A DNA stretch of 64,000 nucleotides from Verrucomicrobiia bacterium (GTDB lineage: Bacteria > Verrucomicrobiota > Verrucomicrobiia > Verrucomicrobiales > Akkermansiaceae), in contig JAUIJD010000025.1 of the NCBI GenBank assembly GCA_030431475.1, forward strand, positions 1 to 64,000. The letters run 5' to 3'. How positions within the stretch are numbered: the first letter of the stretch is position 1; every line of letters starts with the position of its first letter. The position numbers and the translations under genes were made by a program. The notes beneath the pieces were generated by a model. That model was not told where the DNA came from and searched no databases. It saw only the letters and a program-made list of their open reading frames with translations. Positions 17,036 to 26,084 of this stretch are shown here, piece by piece.

Positions 17036-19156
17036 CTATCGGGCCGGTGCCGGGCTCAGGGTGAAGTCCCGGATCGTGACCCCCTTCACCTCGCCTTCCC
17101 GTGAGAACCGGAGCAGGTTGGCTCCCTGCTTCAATTCGATCGTCACCGGCGACGTCGTCTCCCACATCCCGACGGTGTGCGGCAGCGGAATCTCGATCGC
17201 TTCGCCCGCCTCGTTGACCTCGAGAAGCAGGCTTTGCCGCCAGCTGGGGGTCACCACCCGGGCCACCAGTTCGTAGCGCCCTGCGGCCGGGGCCTCGAAC
17301 GCATACTCGAAGTCCTGATGGCCGCCGTTGCGGGCGTAGTGGAGCTGCTTCCCCCCGAGGGAGCTGTCCATGAAGAGAATCTTGCCCGTGCCCGCGGTCG
17401 GCTTGCGGGTGGCGGCGGCGGGGATCGTGATGACGCCCCCGGCATCGATCGACACCTCGCGGTCGCCCGCCTCGAGGGCGACTTCGACCCGCTCCACCTT
17501 CTCCTTCGTTTCGTTGGCCTCGCCGATGTCCTCGCCCACGGCGGCCAGCGTCCTGGCCTGCCCGCGCCGGATTGCCGCCTTCTGGGTGAGGAGGGAAACC
17601 CCGTACCAGAATTCCGGGGCCTTGCCCGAGTGCAGGCCGAACACGGGCTTCTCGCCCATCACCCCGCCGATCCACTGGGCCCGCTTGACCTTCATGAAGG
17701 GCTCGCCGAGCGCCCTCGCCTGCGTGGTGGCGAGGAAATCCAGATCGCGGTCGTAGCGCGTCTTCGTCCACCCCGCCCCCCAACCGCCGCCGAGGCATAC
17801 GACCCAGCCCTCCGGCGTCCAGCGGGCCAGCGCGGCGTGCCCGCGCGACGGGCGCGCGGTGGTCGGGACCCCGAAGGCCCGGAGGATGAAGCGGCCGAAG
17901 AAGGCCCGGCGCCCGCAGACGCCGCCGTTCATCAGGATGTTCTGGAAGAACTGCAGCTCGTCCTTGTCGTAGTGGTTGTCCTGCGAACCGTAGCGGATGT
18001 CGCTTCTCACCACCGCGACGTAGCGCCAGCGGTCATCGGTGGTGCGGATGTGGTCCGGGCGGTAGTTGCGGAGCATCTCGCGACCCCAGGCGAGGATCTC
18101 GTCCGGCTCCTCGCCATCGACGACCATCCGGTACTCCCAGGTGGTCCGATCACTGAAGGTGGGATCGAGCTCTCCGGCGATGAGGGCCTTCTCAAAGTGG
18201 AGGTAGCGCGCGACCGGATCGACCGTCTCCGGTGCCTCGCGATCCGCCACGGCATTCCGCTGACGGATCGGCACGGCATGCTCCAGGCTGATCGCCAAGG
18301 CGAGCCGCCTCAGCGGTCCCTGCGCGACCTTGTCGCTCGCCTTCCAGATCTCGCGGTAAATCTCCATCGCGCGACCGTAGTCGCCCCCGTTCGCCCCGTC
18401 GGCGACGGCCATCTCGACCAGCAGCTCATCGGCGGAAAGCATGGTCTCGATCAGCTCGCGCTGCGCTCCGCCCTGCTGTGAGAAAAGCGCCAGGCGACGG
18501 GGGGTGGCCTCGCGCAGCACGGCATGTCTCGCCAGCTTCGCATCCAGCCGCGGGTCGGAGAGAAGGGGTTCGAGCCCCAACGCCTCGAGCCTCTGAAGGC
18601 TCGCCGCAGCGGCCTCGGCCAGCGCGGCCTCCGCCTTTGCGAGCGCCTTCTCGGTCTCCGGCCGCCGGGCTTCCACCCCGTCCAGCACCGCCTGGCGCTC
18701 CTCCAGCGCCCTCACGCCATCCTCCCGGTTCTGCTGCCATTTCGCGAGTTCCTCCCGGGCCTCCGACCGCGCCGCCTCGGTGCCAGCCTCCGCCAACTTC
18801 TTCTTCGCCGCGGCGATCCCCCGGTCGGCGCCGCCGATCCACTTGCCCTTCGCGTGAGCGACCAGCGCCTTCGCGGTCTTGATTTCGTCCATCCGCTTCC
18901 GCGCCCCGTCCAGAGCGGTCTTCGCGGCGAGCTCCGCGGCCCGGGCCTCCTCGTAGGCTTCCTTCTTCGAGTCGGGAACGGGTGGCAGCGAGGCAAGGAT
19001 CTCGGCCTTCAGCGACGCCAGCATTTCCCCGTAGTGAGCTTCCAGCTTCTCGCCCTCGGCGGTCAGCGCGACCGCGGGATCGTCCGGCTGCTCCTTGGCC
19101 ACCCCTCCATCCATCAGGGCGGCGAACGAGATCAGGGAGACGAGGAGGGTTCTCAT
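17036..19156 (-). CDS. Exported coiled-coil and transglutaminase-like protein with C-terminal beta module
   Basis: A 706-residue exported protein. Signal peptide residues 1-20 (MRTLLVSLISFAALMDGGVA) are followed by a long Ala/Glu/Lys-rich coiled coil (residues ~35-190), a helical middle, and a domain at ~430-500 with 'MNGGVCGRRAFFGRFILRAF', 'PSRGHAALARWTPEGW' and 'VVCLGGGWG' that has the Cys and His arrangement of transglutaminase-like cysteine proteases. The last ~170 residues form a beta-sandwich with carbohydrate-binding-module character ('YAFEAPAAGRYELVARVVTP', 'ANLLRFSREGE'). The start is placed at 19156 rather than 19219. A third catalytic Asp is not identified. It converges on the glycosidase gene and diverges from the prenyl synthase gene. 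Confidence 0.75.
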   Translation of the reverse strand: MRTLLVSLISFAALMDGGVAKEQPDDPAVALTAEGEKLEAHYGEMLASLKAEILASLPPVPDSKKEAYEEARAAELAAKTALDGARKRMDEIKTAKALVAHAKGKWIGGADRGIAAAKKKLAEAGTEAARSEAREELAKWQQNREDGVRALEERQAVLDGVEARRPETEKALAKAEAALAEAAAASLQRLEALGLEPLLSDPRLDAKLARHAVLREATPRRLALFSQQGGAQRELIETMLSADELLVEMAVADGANGGDYGRAMEIYREIWKASDKVAQGPLRRLALAISLEHAVPIRQRNAVADREAPETVDPVARYLHFEKALIAGELDPTFSDRTTWEYRMVVDGEEPDEILAWGREMLRNYRPDHIRTTDDRWRYVAVVRSDIRYGSQDNHYDKDELQFFQNILMNGGVCGRRAFFGRFILRAFGVPTTARPSRGHAALARWTPEGWVVCLGGGWGAGWTKTRYDRDLDFLATTQARALGEPFMKVKRAQWIGGVMGEKPVFGLHSGKAPEFWYGVSLLTQKAAIRRGQARTLAAVGEDIGEANETKEKVERVEVALEAGDREVSIDAGGVITIPAAATRKPTAGTGKILFMDSSLGGKQLHYARNGGHQDFEYAFEAPAAGRYELVARVVTPSWRQSLLLEVNEAGEAIEIPLPHTVGMWETTSPVTIELKQGANLLRFSREGEVKGVTIRDFTLSPAPAR

Positions 19157-19325
19157 GGCGTGTGGCTTTCCGGTTCCGACGAGGCGCGGCCAGCTTCCGT
19201 CCCGGCACGTAGCATTCATACCCGCTTTGGCCGCCGGAGATTACAACCCCGGGAACAGCCGGCATCCGGATGCCCCCATGGCTTGCAAATCGCGGGCGGT
19301 TGTCGGTGAATCCCCCTGCATCGCC

Positions 19326-20210
19326 ATGGACGACCTCAGATCCTACCTCGAAGTCCGCGCCGCGGAAGTCGACGCCGAACTCGACCGCGTGCTCCCGGGC
19401 AAGCGCCAGCGACCCGCGACCGTCCACGAGGCGATGCGCTACAGTCTGTTCGCCGGCGGCAAACGGCTGCGCCCGGTGCTGTGCCTCGCGGCCGCCGAGG
19501 CCTGCGGCGGGGAAACCGAGGACGCGCTGCCTCCGGCCTGCGCCGTGGAGCTGATGCACACCTACTCGCTGGTCCACGACGATCTGCCGTGCATGGACGA
19601 CGACGACCTGCGCCGCGGCCGCCCGACCTGTCACAAGGTCTACGGTGAGGGCATGGCGGTGCTCACCGGCGACGCGCTTCTGACCGAGGCCTTCCTCGTC
19701 CTTTCCGAAACGGCGCCGACCGCGCGCTATCCGCTGGCTGCCTTCATCGCCGAGCTGGCCGTGACCGGGGGCTCGACCAAGCTGATCGGCGGCCAGGTGC
19801 TCGACCTCGAGGGCGAGGGCAAGGACCTCACCAAGGCCCAGCTGGTGAAGATCCACGAGGCCAAGACGGCCGCCCTTCTGACCAGCTCCATCCGGCTCGG
19901 CGCGATGACCGCCAACGCCACCCCGGCACGGCTCGAGGCGCTGACCACCTTCGGCTATTCGCTGGGGCTGGCGTTCCAGGTGATCGACGACATCCTCGAC
20001 GTCACCCAGAGCACCGAGAAGCTGGGCAAGACCGCCGGCAAGGACGAGGCGGTCGCCAAGGCGACCTACCCGGCCATCCTCGGCCTCGACAAGGCGCGCA
20101 AGGAAGCCGCCCGCCTGACCAAGAAGGCGATGACCGCGCTCGAGCCCTTCGGCAAACGCGCCCACCGCCTGCGGCAGATCGCGGCCTATCTGTTGGAGCG
20201 GGACTATTGA
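19326..20210 (+). CDS. ispA: Short-chain polyprenyl diphosphate synthase (farnesyl/geranylgeranyl type)
   Basis: A 294-residue trans-prenyltransferase that condenses dimethylallyl or geranyl diphosphate with isopentenyl diphosphate. The first Asp-rich motif is D85-D-L-P-C-M-D91, the second is '[10 protein letters not shown]', and '[10 protein letters not shown]' is the conserved N-terminal motif. The insertion of two residues in the first Asp-rich motif (DDxxxxD) is characteristic of bacterial IspA-type enzymes. The start at 19326 gives the family N-terminus (MDDLRSYL); an in-frame ATG at 19278 is less likely. Product chain length cannot be fixed, so the symbol denotes the family. Confidence 0.92.
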   Translation: MDDLRSYLEVRAAEVDAELDRVLPGKRQRPATVHEAMRYSLFAGGKRLRPVLCLAAAEACGGETEDALPPACAVELMHTYSLVHDDLPCMDDDDLRRGRPTCHKVYGEGMAVLTGDALLTEAFLVLSETAPTARYPLAAFIAELAVTGGSTKLIGGQVLDLEGEGKDLTKAQLVKIHEAKTAALLTSSIRLGAMTANATPARLEALTTFGYSLGLAFQVIDDILDVTQSTEKLGKTAGKDEAVAKATYPAILGLDKARKEAARLTKKAMTALEPFGKRAHRLRQIAAYLLERDY

Positions 20211-20220
20211 GGCAGGGAGG

Positions 20221-20681
20221 GGCTCCTTCCAGGTGCCCCCCGTTCGGGAGTGACGCGCCCCCCGGGAACCGCCGGCCCAACCTGCTTGACGCCTCGGGTT
20301 TCGGTGAGATGCATGGGAGTGCCATGAAATCCATCCTTCCGCTTGCCGTTGCTGCCTGCCTGCTCTCGAGCTGCGTGATGTCGACCTCCGATTCGGAATC
20401 GACTGCGCCCGCTACCACCGCGGTAGCGCCGCCGACGATTGACCTGAACGAGGCCGACAACGCCGCGACCGTGCGCTTTTCCAACGGCCGCGAGGTTCTC
20501 TTCGCGCCCAACGGCCAGATGGTGAAATGGTCGCCCGCCACCACCGAGGCCGAGAAGGCTGCCGCGCGCCGGGCTTACGATGCGGCCGTGGCGGAGAAGA
20601 CCGCGACGCCGGATGACTACAGCGACGTTTGATTTTGCGAACCGAGGAAGTCGCGGGGAGACCCGGCACCTGGAAGGAGCC
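20221..20681. repeat. 17-bp perfect inverted repeat flanking a lipoprotein gene
   Basis: The sequence GGCTCCTTCCAGGTGCC at 20221-20237 reappears as its exact reverse complement at 20665-20681. The two copies enclose the gene at 20324-20632. The right copy overlaps a small hairpin AAGGAG-ccg-CTCCTT (20674-20688). It could be two inverted members of one intergenic repeat family, or the ends of a tiny non-autonomous element; no target duplication is evident. Confidence 0.6.
20324..20632 (+). CDS. Small lipoprotein
   Basis: A 102-residue lipoprotein. The leader MKSILPLAVAACLL ends in a lipobox (LSSC at residues 14-17). A Ser/Thr/Ala linker is followed by a compact domain 'NAATVRFSNGREVLFAPNGQ', then a helical, charged segment (ATTEAEKAAARRAYDAA) and an acidic C-terminus. 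The ATG at 20324 is preceded by GGAG at a suitable distance; the longer frame upstream overlaps the prenyl synthase stop and one arm of the inverted repeat. The family is not recognised; the layout suggests an envelope protein. It converges on the DUF1501 gene. Confidence 0.75.
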   Translation: MKSILPLAVAACLLSSCVMSTSDSESTAPATTAVAPPTIDLNEADNAATVRFSNGREVLFAPNGQMVKWSPATTEAEKAAARRAYDAAVAEKTATPDDYSDV

Positions 20682-20692
20682 GCTCCTTGGGC

Positions 20693-22168
20693 TCACGCCA
20701 GCAGCTCCTTCACCACCTGCCCGTGGACGTCGGTGAGGCGGAAGCGCCGGCCCTGGTAGCGGTGGGTCAGCGCGGTGTGGTCGATGCCCATGAGGTGGAG
20801 AATGGTCGCCTGCAGGTCATGGACGTGCACGGCGTCGGGATGGTAGTGGTGCTTGGTGGGGGAGATCGGGACGCCGTCGCGATCGACGATGCGGTAGCCG
20901 TAGTCGTCGGTGGCGCCGAAGGTGATGCCCGGCTTCACCCCGCCGCCGGCCATCCAGATCGTGAAGCATCGCGGGTGGTGGTCGCGGCCGTAGTTGTTCT
21001 TCGTCAGCGGTCCCTGCGAGTAGGCGGTGCGGCCGAACTCGCCGCCCCACACGACCAGCGTGTCCTCGAGCATGCCGCGGCGCTTGAGGTCCTGGATCAG
21101 CGCGGCGGAGGCTTGGTCGGTCTCCTTCGCCTGGCCGCGGATCGCGCTCGGCAGGTTGCCGTGCTGGTCCCAGCCCTGGTGGTAGAGCTGGATGAAGCGC
21201 ACACCGCGCTCGGCCAGGCGCCGCGCCTGCAGGCAGTTGGCGGCGAAGGTGCCGGGTTTTCTACTATCTTCCCCGTAGAGCTCGAAAACCTCGTCGGGCT
21301 CGGACGACAGGTCGGTGGCGTCGGGCACGCTGGTCTGCATCCGGTAGGCCATCTCGTACTGCGCGATGCGCGACTCGATCTCGGGGTCGAGCTCGCGGTC
21401 GAACTGCTGTTTTTCCAGCAGCTGCAGCGCATCCAGGGTCGAGCGGCGGCTGGAGCGGCAGATGCCCTCGGGATTGGAGAGGTAGAGCACCGGATCCTTG
21501 CCGGAGCGGAAGCGCACGCCCTGGTATTTCGAGTCGAGGAACCCGGACCCCCACAGCCGGGCGTAGAGCGGCTGACCGCCCTGGCCGGCGGAGACCAGCA
21601 CGATGAACGACGGCAGGTTGTCGTTGAGCGAGCCGAGGCCGTAGGAGATCCACGACCCCATCGACGGTCGCCCGGCGATCTGCGAGCCGGTCTGGAAGAA
21701 GGTGATGGCCGGGTCGTGGTTGATCGCCTCGGTGTACATCGAGCGGATGATGCACAGCTCGTCGGCGATCTCGCGATGGTGGGGGAGCAGCTCGCTGAAC
21801 CAGGCGCCGGACTCGCCCGCCTGCGAGAACTCGAAGTGCGAGCCGGCGAGCGGCAGCGAGCTCTGGTGGGCCGACATCCCGGTCAGGCGCTGGTCGCCGC
21901 GGACCCCGGCCGGGAGTTGTTCGCCGTTCTTTTCGCGGAGCAGTGGCTTGGGATCGAACAGGTCGTGCTGGGCCGGTCCGCCCGACTGGAACAGGTAGAT
22001 CACCCGCTTCGCCTTGGGCGCGAAATTCGGGAGGGCCGGCACCGGGGAGGGTGCGGCGCCGAAGGACCGGTCGAGCAGGCTCGAGAGGGCCAGCCCCCCG
22101 ATGCCGGTGGCACCGGCCCTGAAGAAATGGCGGCGGTTGAGGCGCAGAAAGTCGTCGAGGGTGCTCAT
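20693..22168 (-). CDS. DUF1501 protein (Tat-exported)
   Basis: A 491-residue DUF1501 protein (alkaline-phosphatase-like fold). The N-terminus 'RLNRRHFFRAGATGIGGLAL' has an RR-x-F-F Tat signal. Family motifs are 'RVIYLFQSGGPAQHDLFDPK', 'LPSFIVLVSAGQGGQPLYARLW', 'YHQGWDQHGNL', 'LVVWGGEFGRTAYSQG', 'GRDHHPRCFTIWMAGGGVKP' and 'THRYQGRRFRLTDVHG', so metal-binding Asp and His are in place. The function is uncharacterised. It is translationally coupled to the cytochrome/DUF1549/DUF1553 gene (ATGA overlap), the pairing usual in Planctomycetes and Verrucomicrobia, and is presumably part of an extracytoplasmic degradation complex. Confidence 0.93.
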   Translation of the reverse strand: MSTLDDFLRLNRRHFFRAGATGIGGLALSSLLDRSFGAAPSPVPALPNFAPKAKRVIYLFQSGGPAQHDLFDPKPLLREKNGEQLPAGVRGDQRLTGMSAHQSSLPLAGSHFEFSQAGESGAWFSELLPHHREIADELCIIRSMYTEAINHDPAITFFQTGSQIAGRPSMGSWISYGLGSLNDNLPSFIVLVSAGQGGQPLYARLWGSGFLDSKYQGVRFRSGKDPVLYLSNPEGICRSSRRSTLDALQLLEKQQFDRELDPEIESRIAQYEMAYRMQTSVPDATDLSSEPDEVFELYGEDSRKPGTFAANCLQARRLAERGVRFIQLYHQGWDQHGNLPSAIRGQAKETDQASAALIQDLKRRGMLEDTLVVWGGEFGRTAYSQGPLTKNNYGRDHHPRCFTIWMAGGGVKPGITFGATDDYGYRIVDRDGVPISPTKHHYHPDAVHVHDLQATILHLMGIDHTALTHRYQGRRFRLTDVHGQVVKELLA

Positions 22169-25100
22169 CGTTTCCAGATCGCGGCGTCGAGGTTGAGGAT
22201 GGCGAGGCAGACGCTGGTCGAGGCGGCGAGGTGCTCGACCGGGATGGCCGGGTCGGGTTTCGACTCGCCGTGCGCGAGAAGTTGCTTCGCCGCCTCCGGC
22301 TCCTGTTGGAAGCGCTGCAGCTCCGCCGCATGGAGCCCGGAAAGGATCTCGGTTTCCTCCGGCCGCGGCGGACGGCCGGCGAGGCGCAGGTAGGCGGCCT
22401 CGATCTCGGCGGGCACCGACGCGTCGTGCACGGTCTCGGCCAGGGCCCGGGCGGCCTCGACGAACTGGACGTCGTTGAGCAGGACCAGCGCCTGCAGCGG
22501 CGTGTTGGTGCGGCCGCGCGAGACGATGCAGGTTTCGCGCGTGCCGGCGTCGAAGGCGAGCATGTTCGGCAGCGGCGCGGTGCGCTTCCACACCGAGTAG
22601 AGCGAGCGGCGGTGGAGCGCCTTGCCGGTGGATTGCTTGAAGGCGGGCGACATCCCGTTCGACTCGCGCCACAGGTCGCCGCCGGGCTGGTAGGGCGAGA
22701 CCGGCGGACCGCCGCGGGTCGGGTCGAGCAGGCCGGAGGCGCTGAGGGCGAGGTCGCGGATCTGCTCCGCCGAAAGCCGATGGGCCGGGCCGCGGGCGAG
22801 CAGCAGGTTCCCGGGGTCGATGTCGGCCAGCTCGGGCCGGGTGGCGGAGTCCTGCCGGTAGGTGCGCGACAGCACGATGCGGCGGCAGAGCGCCCGGATG
22901 TCCCAGCCGCTGTCGATGAAGTCGCGGGCCAGCCGGTCGAGCAGGTCCAGGTGCGTCGGCAGCTCGCCCTGCAGGCCGAAATTCTCGGGCGTGCCGACGA
23001 GGCCGCGGCCGAAGAAGTTCGCCCACAGGCGGTTGACGAACACGCGGGCGGTGAGCGGATGGTCCGGCGAGGTCAGCCAGCGGGCGAGATCGAGGCGATC
23101 GGGGGTTTCTCCGCGGGCTGTCATCGGCGGCAGGGCGGTCGGGGTGTGGCGGCCGACGCGGGTGGACTCGTCGGTCGGGGCGTCGTAGGCACCGCGGGCG
23201 AGCACGTGGGTCTCGCGCGGTTCGGGAAGGTCCTCCATCACCGGCATCTCGCGGATCCCGTCCTCCGCCGCCACGACCTGCCTCCGGGTGTCGGCGAGCC
23301 TGCCGGCGGATGCCCGACAGGCCGAATCGATGGCCGAGCGGTAGTAGTCGAGCAGGCCCGGGCGCTTCGCCGCGAGGGCGGCGGAAAGCGTGCCGAGTCC
23401 GGCGAGCTCTCCGACCTCCGGTGCGGTCAGCGCCCGGGTGTGGATGGTCAGGTCGTCGATCCGTCCGCCGGCGAAGCCCCGGTCGCGGAAGCGCTGGCCG
23501 AGGGTGAGGTGACCGGCACCGTAGGTGCGGATCAGCGCACTCTTCACGAGGCGGTCGCGCTGGACCCCGGTGGCGACCGGCTCGCCGTCGATGAAGATCG
23601 AGAGGCCGTCCGCGCTACTGGATCCATCGTAGGTCACCGTGACGTGCTGCCAGGTGTCGGCCGGGATCGGTTCCGTGGTGCGGATTCCGATGCCGTTGCC
23701 GGGCCACACGCGGTAGAGCCGGGCCTCGAGGTGGCCGCGGTCGAGCATCAGGTCGAAGCCGTTGTAGCCGACGTCGGTGCCGAAGGTCCGCTGCAGCACG
23801 ACGACGGGTGCGTCGGCGCGCTCGGAATCGCGCAACCGCAGGCCGACCGTGAAGGGGGTCCACCGCTCGATGTGGAGGTTTTCCGGGAAGCTCGCGCCCC
23901 GGTCGCCGTCGAGCAACAGCGCCCGGCCGTCGCCGTGGGCTTCGGTGGCGAGTCCGCCGAGCTTGCCACTCCCTTTTCCGCCCGGGGCTTCGTTGGGAAT
24001 GGCGCCCCCCTTGATCGTATCGAAGGAGTAGCGCGCCTCGAGGTCGGGGATCGCGGGCCCGGTTCCGGCCGAAGCCAGCCAGGTGGCGAAGCGCTCCCCG
24101 GCGGCGGCGAGCGTTGCGCGGTGTTCGTTCTCGGCGGCCGCGACCGCCCGGCGGGCCGCTTCGAGCTGCGTTTCCTGTGCGGGGGTCGGCAGCAGCAGCG
24201 TCGGCGACGGGACCTTGGCGGGGTGGTCGTAGAGGCCGTTCTCGTCGATCGAGTTGAAGAAGGCGGTGAGCGCGTAGTAGTCGCGGGCCGGGATCGGGTC
24301 GTACTTGTGATCGTGGCAGCGGGAGCACTCGAGCGTGAGCGCGAGGAAGGTGGTGCCGAAGGTGTGGACGCGGTCGGCGGCGTTCTCGGCCAGCCATTCC
24401 TCCCGGATCGAGCCGCCTTCGTTGGTCAGGCGGTGGAGGCGGTTGAAGGCGGTGGCGAGCCGCTGGTCGCGGGTGGCGTCGGGCAGCAGGTCGCCGGCGA
24501 GTTGCCAGGTGACGAACTCGTCGTAGGGCAGGTTGTCGTTGAAGGCGCGCACGACCCAGTCGCGGTACGGCCACTGACCGTTGAGCTGGTCGCTCTGGTA
24601 GCCGTAGGAGTCGGCGTAGCGGGCGGCGTCGAGCCAGGCGACGGCCTGGTGTTCGCCGTAGGCGGGTGAGGCGAGCAGGGCATCGACCGCCTCGGTGCGG
24701 GCGGCGTCGGGGTCCCCGGCGAGGCGTTTCCGGAAGGCCTCGATCGCCGCGGGCGAGGGCGGCAGGCCGGTGAGGTCGAAGCTGGCCCGTCGCAACCAGC
24801 GCAGCGGGTCGGCCTCGGCCGAGGGCTCGATGTCTTCCCGCTTCAGGCGGGCGAGCACGAAGGCGTCGATGGGATCGAGCACCCACGGGTCGGCGATCGG
24901 TTCCGGCACGGCCTCCGGCAGCGGGGTGAAGGCCCAGTGCTTCTCATACTCCGCACCGGACTCGATCCAGCGCCGCAGCACCTCCCGGTCGGCCTCGTCG
25001 AGTGCCAGATGCGAGTCCGGCGGCGGCATCATCTCGTCGGGATCGTCCGATTGGATGCGGCGCCACATTTCGGAGGCCTCCGGGTCGCCGGGCACCAGCA

Positions 25101-25299
25101 CCTTGCGGCCCGATCCGGCCACCGCCGCGTAGGCATCCTCGGCCCGGTCGAGACGCAGGTCGGCCTTGTTGTTGGCCTCGTCCGGCCCGTGGCACTGAAA
25201 ACAGGTGTCCGAGAGCAGCGGGCGAACGTCCCGATTGTACGAGGGTGCCTCGGCGAAAACCGAAGAAATCAGGAATGCCGCCAGAAAGCTGCGTGCCAT
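22165..25299 (-). CDS. Cytochrome (PSCyt1)-DUF1549-LamG-DUF1553 exported protein
   Basis: A 1044-residue exported multidomain protein. A signal peptide (MARSFLAAFLISSVFAEA) is followed by a PSCyt1 domain with a heme motif ('SDTCFQCHGPDEANN', CxxCH) and 'GDPEASEMWRRI'. DUF1549 (~135-390) contains 'LARLKREDIEPS', 'AVAWLDAARYADSYGYQ' and a second CxxCH ('LECSRCHDHKYDPIPARDYY'). A LamG/concanavalin-like domain (~410-640) interrupts the two halves ('ADTWQHVTVTYDGSS', 'IDDLTIHTRALTAPEVGELA'). DUF1553 (~720-1020) has 'LTARVFVNRLWANFFGRGLV', 'RTYRQDS' and 'TNTPLQALVLLNDVQFVEAA'. The start at 25299 fits the leader. It overlaps the DUF1501 gene by 4 bases. A heme-dependent redox role on polysaccharide is plausible but unproven. 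Confidence 0.93.
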   Translation of the reverse strand: MARSFLAAFLISSVFAEAPSYNRDVRPLLSDTCFQCHGPDEANNKADLRLDRAEDAYAAVAGSGRKVLVPGDPEASEMWRRIQSDDPDEMMPPPDSHLALDEADREVLRRWIESGAEYEKHWAFTPLPEAVPEPIADPWVLDPIDAFVLARLKREDIEPSAEADPLRWLRRASFDLTGLPPSPAAIEAFRKRLAGDPDAARTEAVDALLASPAYGEHQAVAWLDAARYADSYGYQSDQLNGQWPYRDWVVRAFNDNLPYDEFVTWQLAGDLLPDATRDQRLATAFNRLHRLTNEGGSIREEWLAENAADRVHTFGTTFLALTLECSRCHDHKYDPIPARDYYALTAFFNSIDENGLYDHPAKVPSPTLLLPTPAQETQLEAARRAVAAAENEHRATLAAAGERFATWLASAGTGPAIPDLEARYSFDTIKGGAIPNEAPGGKGSGKLGGLATEAHGDGRALLLDGDRGASFPENLHIERWTPFTVGLRLRDSERADAPVVVLQRTFGTDVGYNGFDLMLDRGHLEARLYRVWPGNGIGIRTTEPIPADTWQHVTVTYDGSSSADGLSIFIDGEPVATGVQRDRLVKSALIRTYGAGHLTLGQRFRDRGFAGGRIDDLTIHTRALTAPEVGELAGLGTLSAALAAKRPGLLDYYRSAIDSACRASAGRLADTRRQVVAAEDGIREMPVMEDLPEPRETHVLARGAYDAPTDESTRVGRHTPTALPPMTARGETPDRLDLARWLTSPDHPLTARVFVNRLWANFFGRGLVGTPENFGLQGELPTHLDLLDRLARDFIDSGWDIRALCRRIVLSRTYRQDSATRPELADIDPGNLLLARGPAHRLSAEQIRDLALSASGLLDPTRGGPPVSPYQPGGDLWRESNGMSPAFKQSTGKALHRRSLYSVWKRTAPLPNMLAFDAGTRETCIVSRGRTNTPLQALVLLNDVQFVEAARALAETVHDASVPAEIEAAYLRLAGRPPRPEETEILSGLHAAELQRFQQEPEAAKQLLAHGESKPDPAIPVEHLAASTSVCLAILNLDAAIWKR

Positions 25300-25384
25300 C
25301 CCATGACTACGTGAGGCCGGCGGGAAGTTTGCAGGGGTCGCTTTCGCCTTGTCGCGGCGGCGGCGGGATGTCGGGGTGGCGGGC

Positions 25385-26083
25385 ATGAAATGCCAGCACT
25401 GCGGCGGCCGGCTCGAGGGGAACCTGACGGTGTGCCCGTTCTGCGGCACGCGGCAGGACGTCGACCTGCAGCAGATTCACTACCGCGACCTCGGCAACGA
25501 CGGCTCGATGCCGTGCCCCGGCTGCGAGAGCACGCTGAGCGTGATCGAGTTCGACACCGATCCGGCGATCCGCATCGAGCGCTGCGAGAGCTGCCTCGGG
25601 TTGTTCTTCAACCCGGGCGAACTCGAAGTGCTGCTCACGCAGAAGACCAACCCGCTGGTCTGGCTCGACCGCCGCCGGCTGAACGAGATCGCGGAGAATT
25701 TCGGCTACAACCACGAGGTCGTGTATCTCCAGTGCCCGATGTGCCGCGAGCGGATGAGCCACCTGAACTTCGGCGGCGAGAGCGGCGTGATCCTCGACCG
25801 CTGCGGCGCCCACGGCGTGTGGGTCGAGGGCGGCGAACTGCGGCGCCTGCTCGAGTGGTGGCGCGCCGGCGGCAAGCACATCCACCAGGCCCACGAGCAG
25901 AAGAAGGCGGCGCGCCTGAAATCGATGCACCTGCCCCCGATGGGCTCGGACATGGGCCGCTCGCGGGCCGGGGGGATCGACTGGGGCAAGGTCGATCGGC
26001 CGGCCCCGCCGGGCGACTACATGACCGGCGGCGAGGCGGTGGTCAGCGCGGTGAAGGAACTGCTGTCGCTTTTCTTCCGCTGA
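25385..26083 (+). CDS. Multi zinc-ribbon (zf-TFIIB-like) protein
   Basis: A 232-residue protein carrying three zinc ribbons. CxxC pairs are visible at 'CQHC' and 'CPFC' (residues 3-30), at 'CPGC' and 'CESCLGLFFNPGELEVLL' (~50-90; the typical zf-TFIIB motif), and at 'CPMC' with 'DRCGAHGVWVEGGELRRLL' (~120-160). The remainder is a basic, Lys/His-rich segment and a Gly/Pro-rich tail. There is no signal peptide or membrane segment. The start is assigned to the ATG at 25385. It may bind nucleic acid or protein, but the function is unknown. It is divergent from the cytochrome gene, 85 bases away, and its stop is one base from that of the convergent phosphofructokinase gene. Confidence 0.8.
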   Translation: MKCQHCGGRLEGNLTVCPFCGTRQDVDLQQIHYRDLGNDGSMPCPGCESTLSVIEFDTDPAIRIERCESCLGLFFNPGELEVLLTQKTNPLVWLDRRRLNEIAENFGYNHEVVYLQCPMCRERMSHLNFGGESGVILDRCGAHGVWVEGGELRRLLEWWRAGGKHIHQAHEQKKAARLKSMHLPPMGSDMGRSRAGGIDWGKVDRPAPPGDYMTGGEAVVSAVKELLSLFFR

Positions 26084-26084
26084 C

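Noticed and set aside
22231-24669. 812-codon plus-strand frame opposite the cytochrome/DUF1553 gene
   Set aside because: It is a shadow of a well-conserved multidomain gene, Arg/Gly/Val-rich with no motif.
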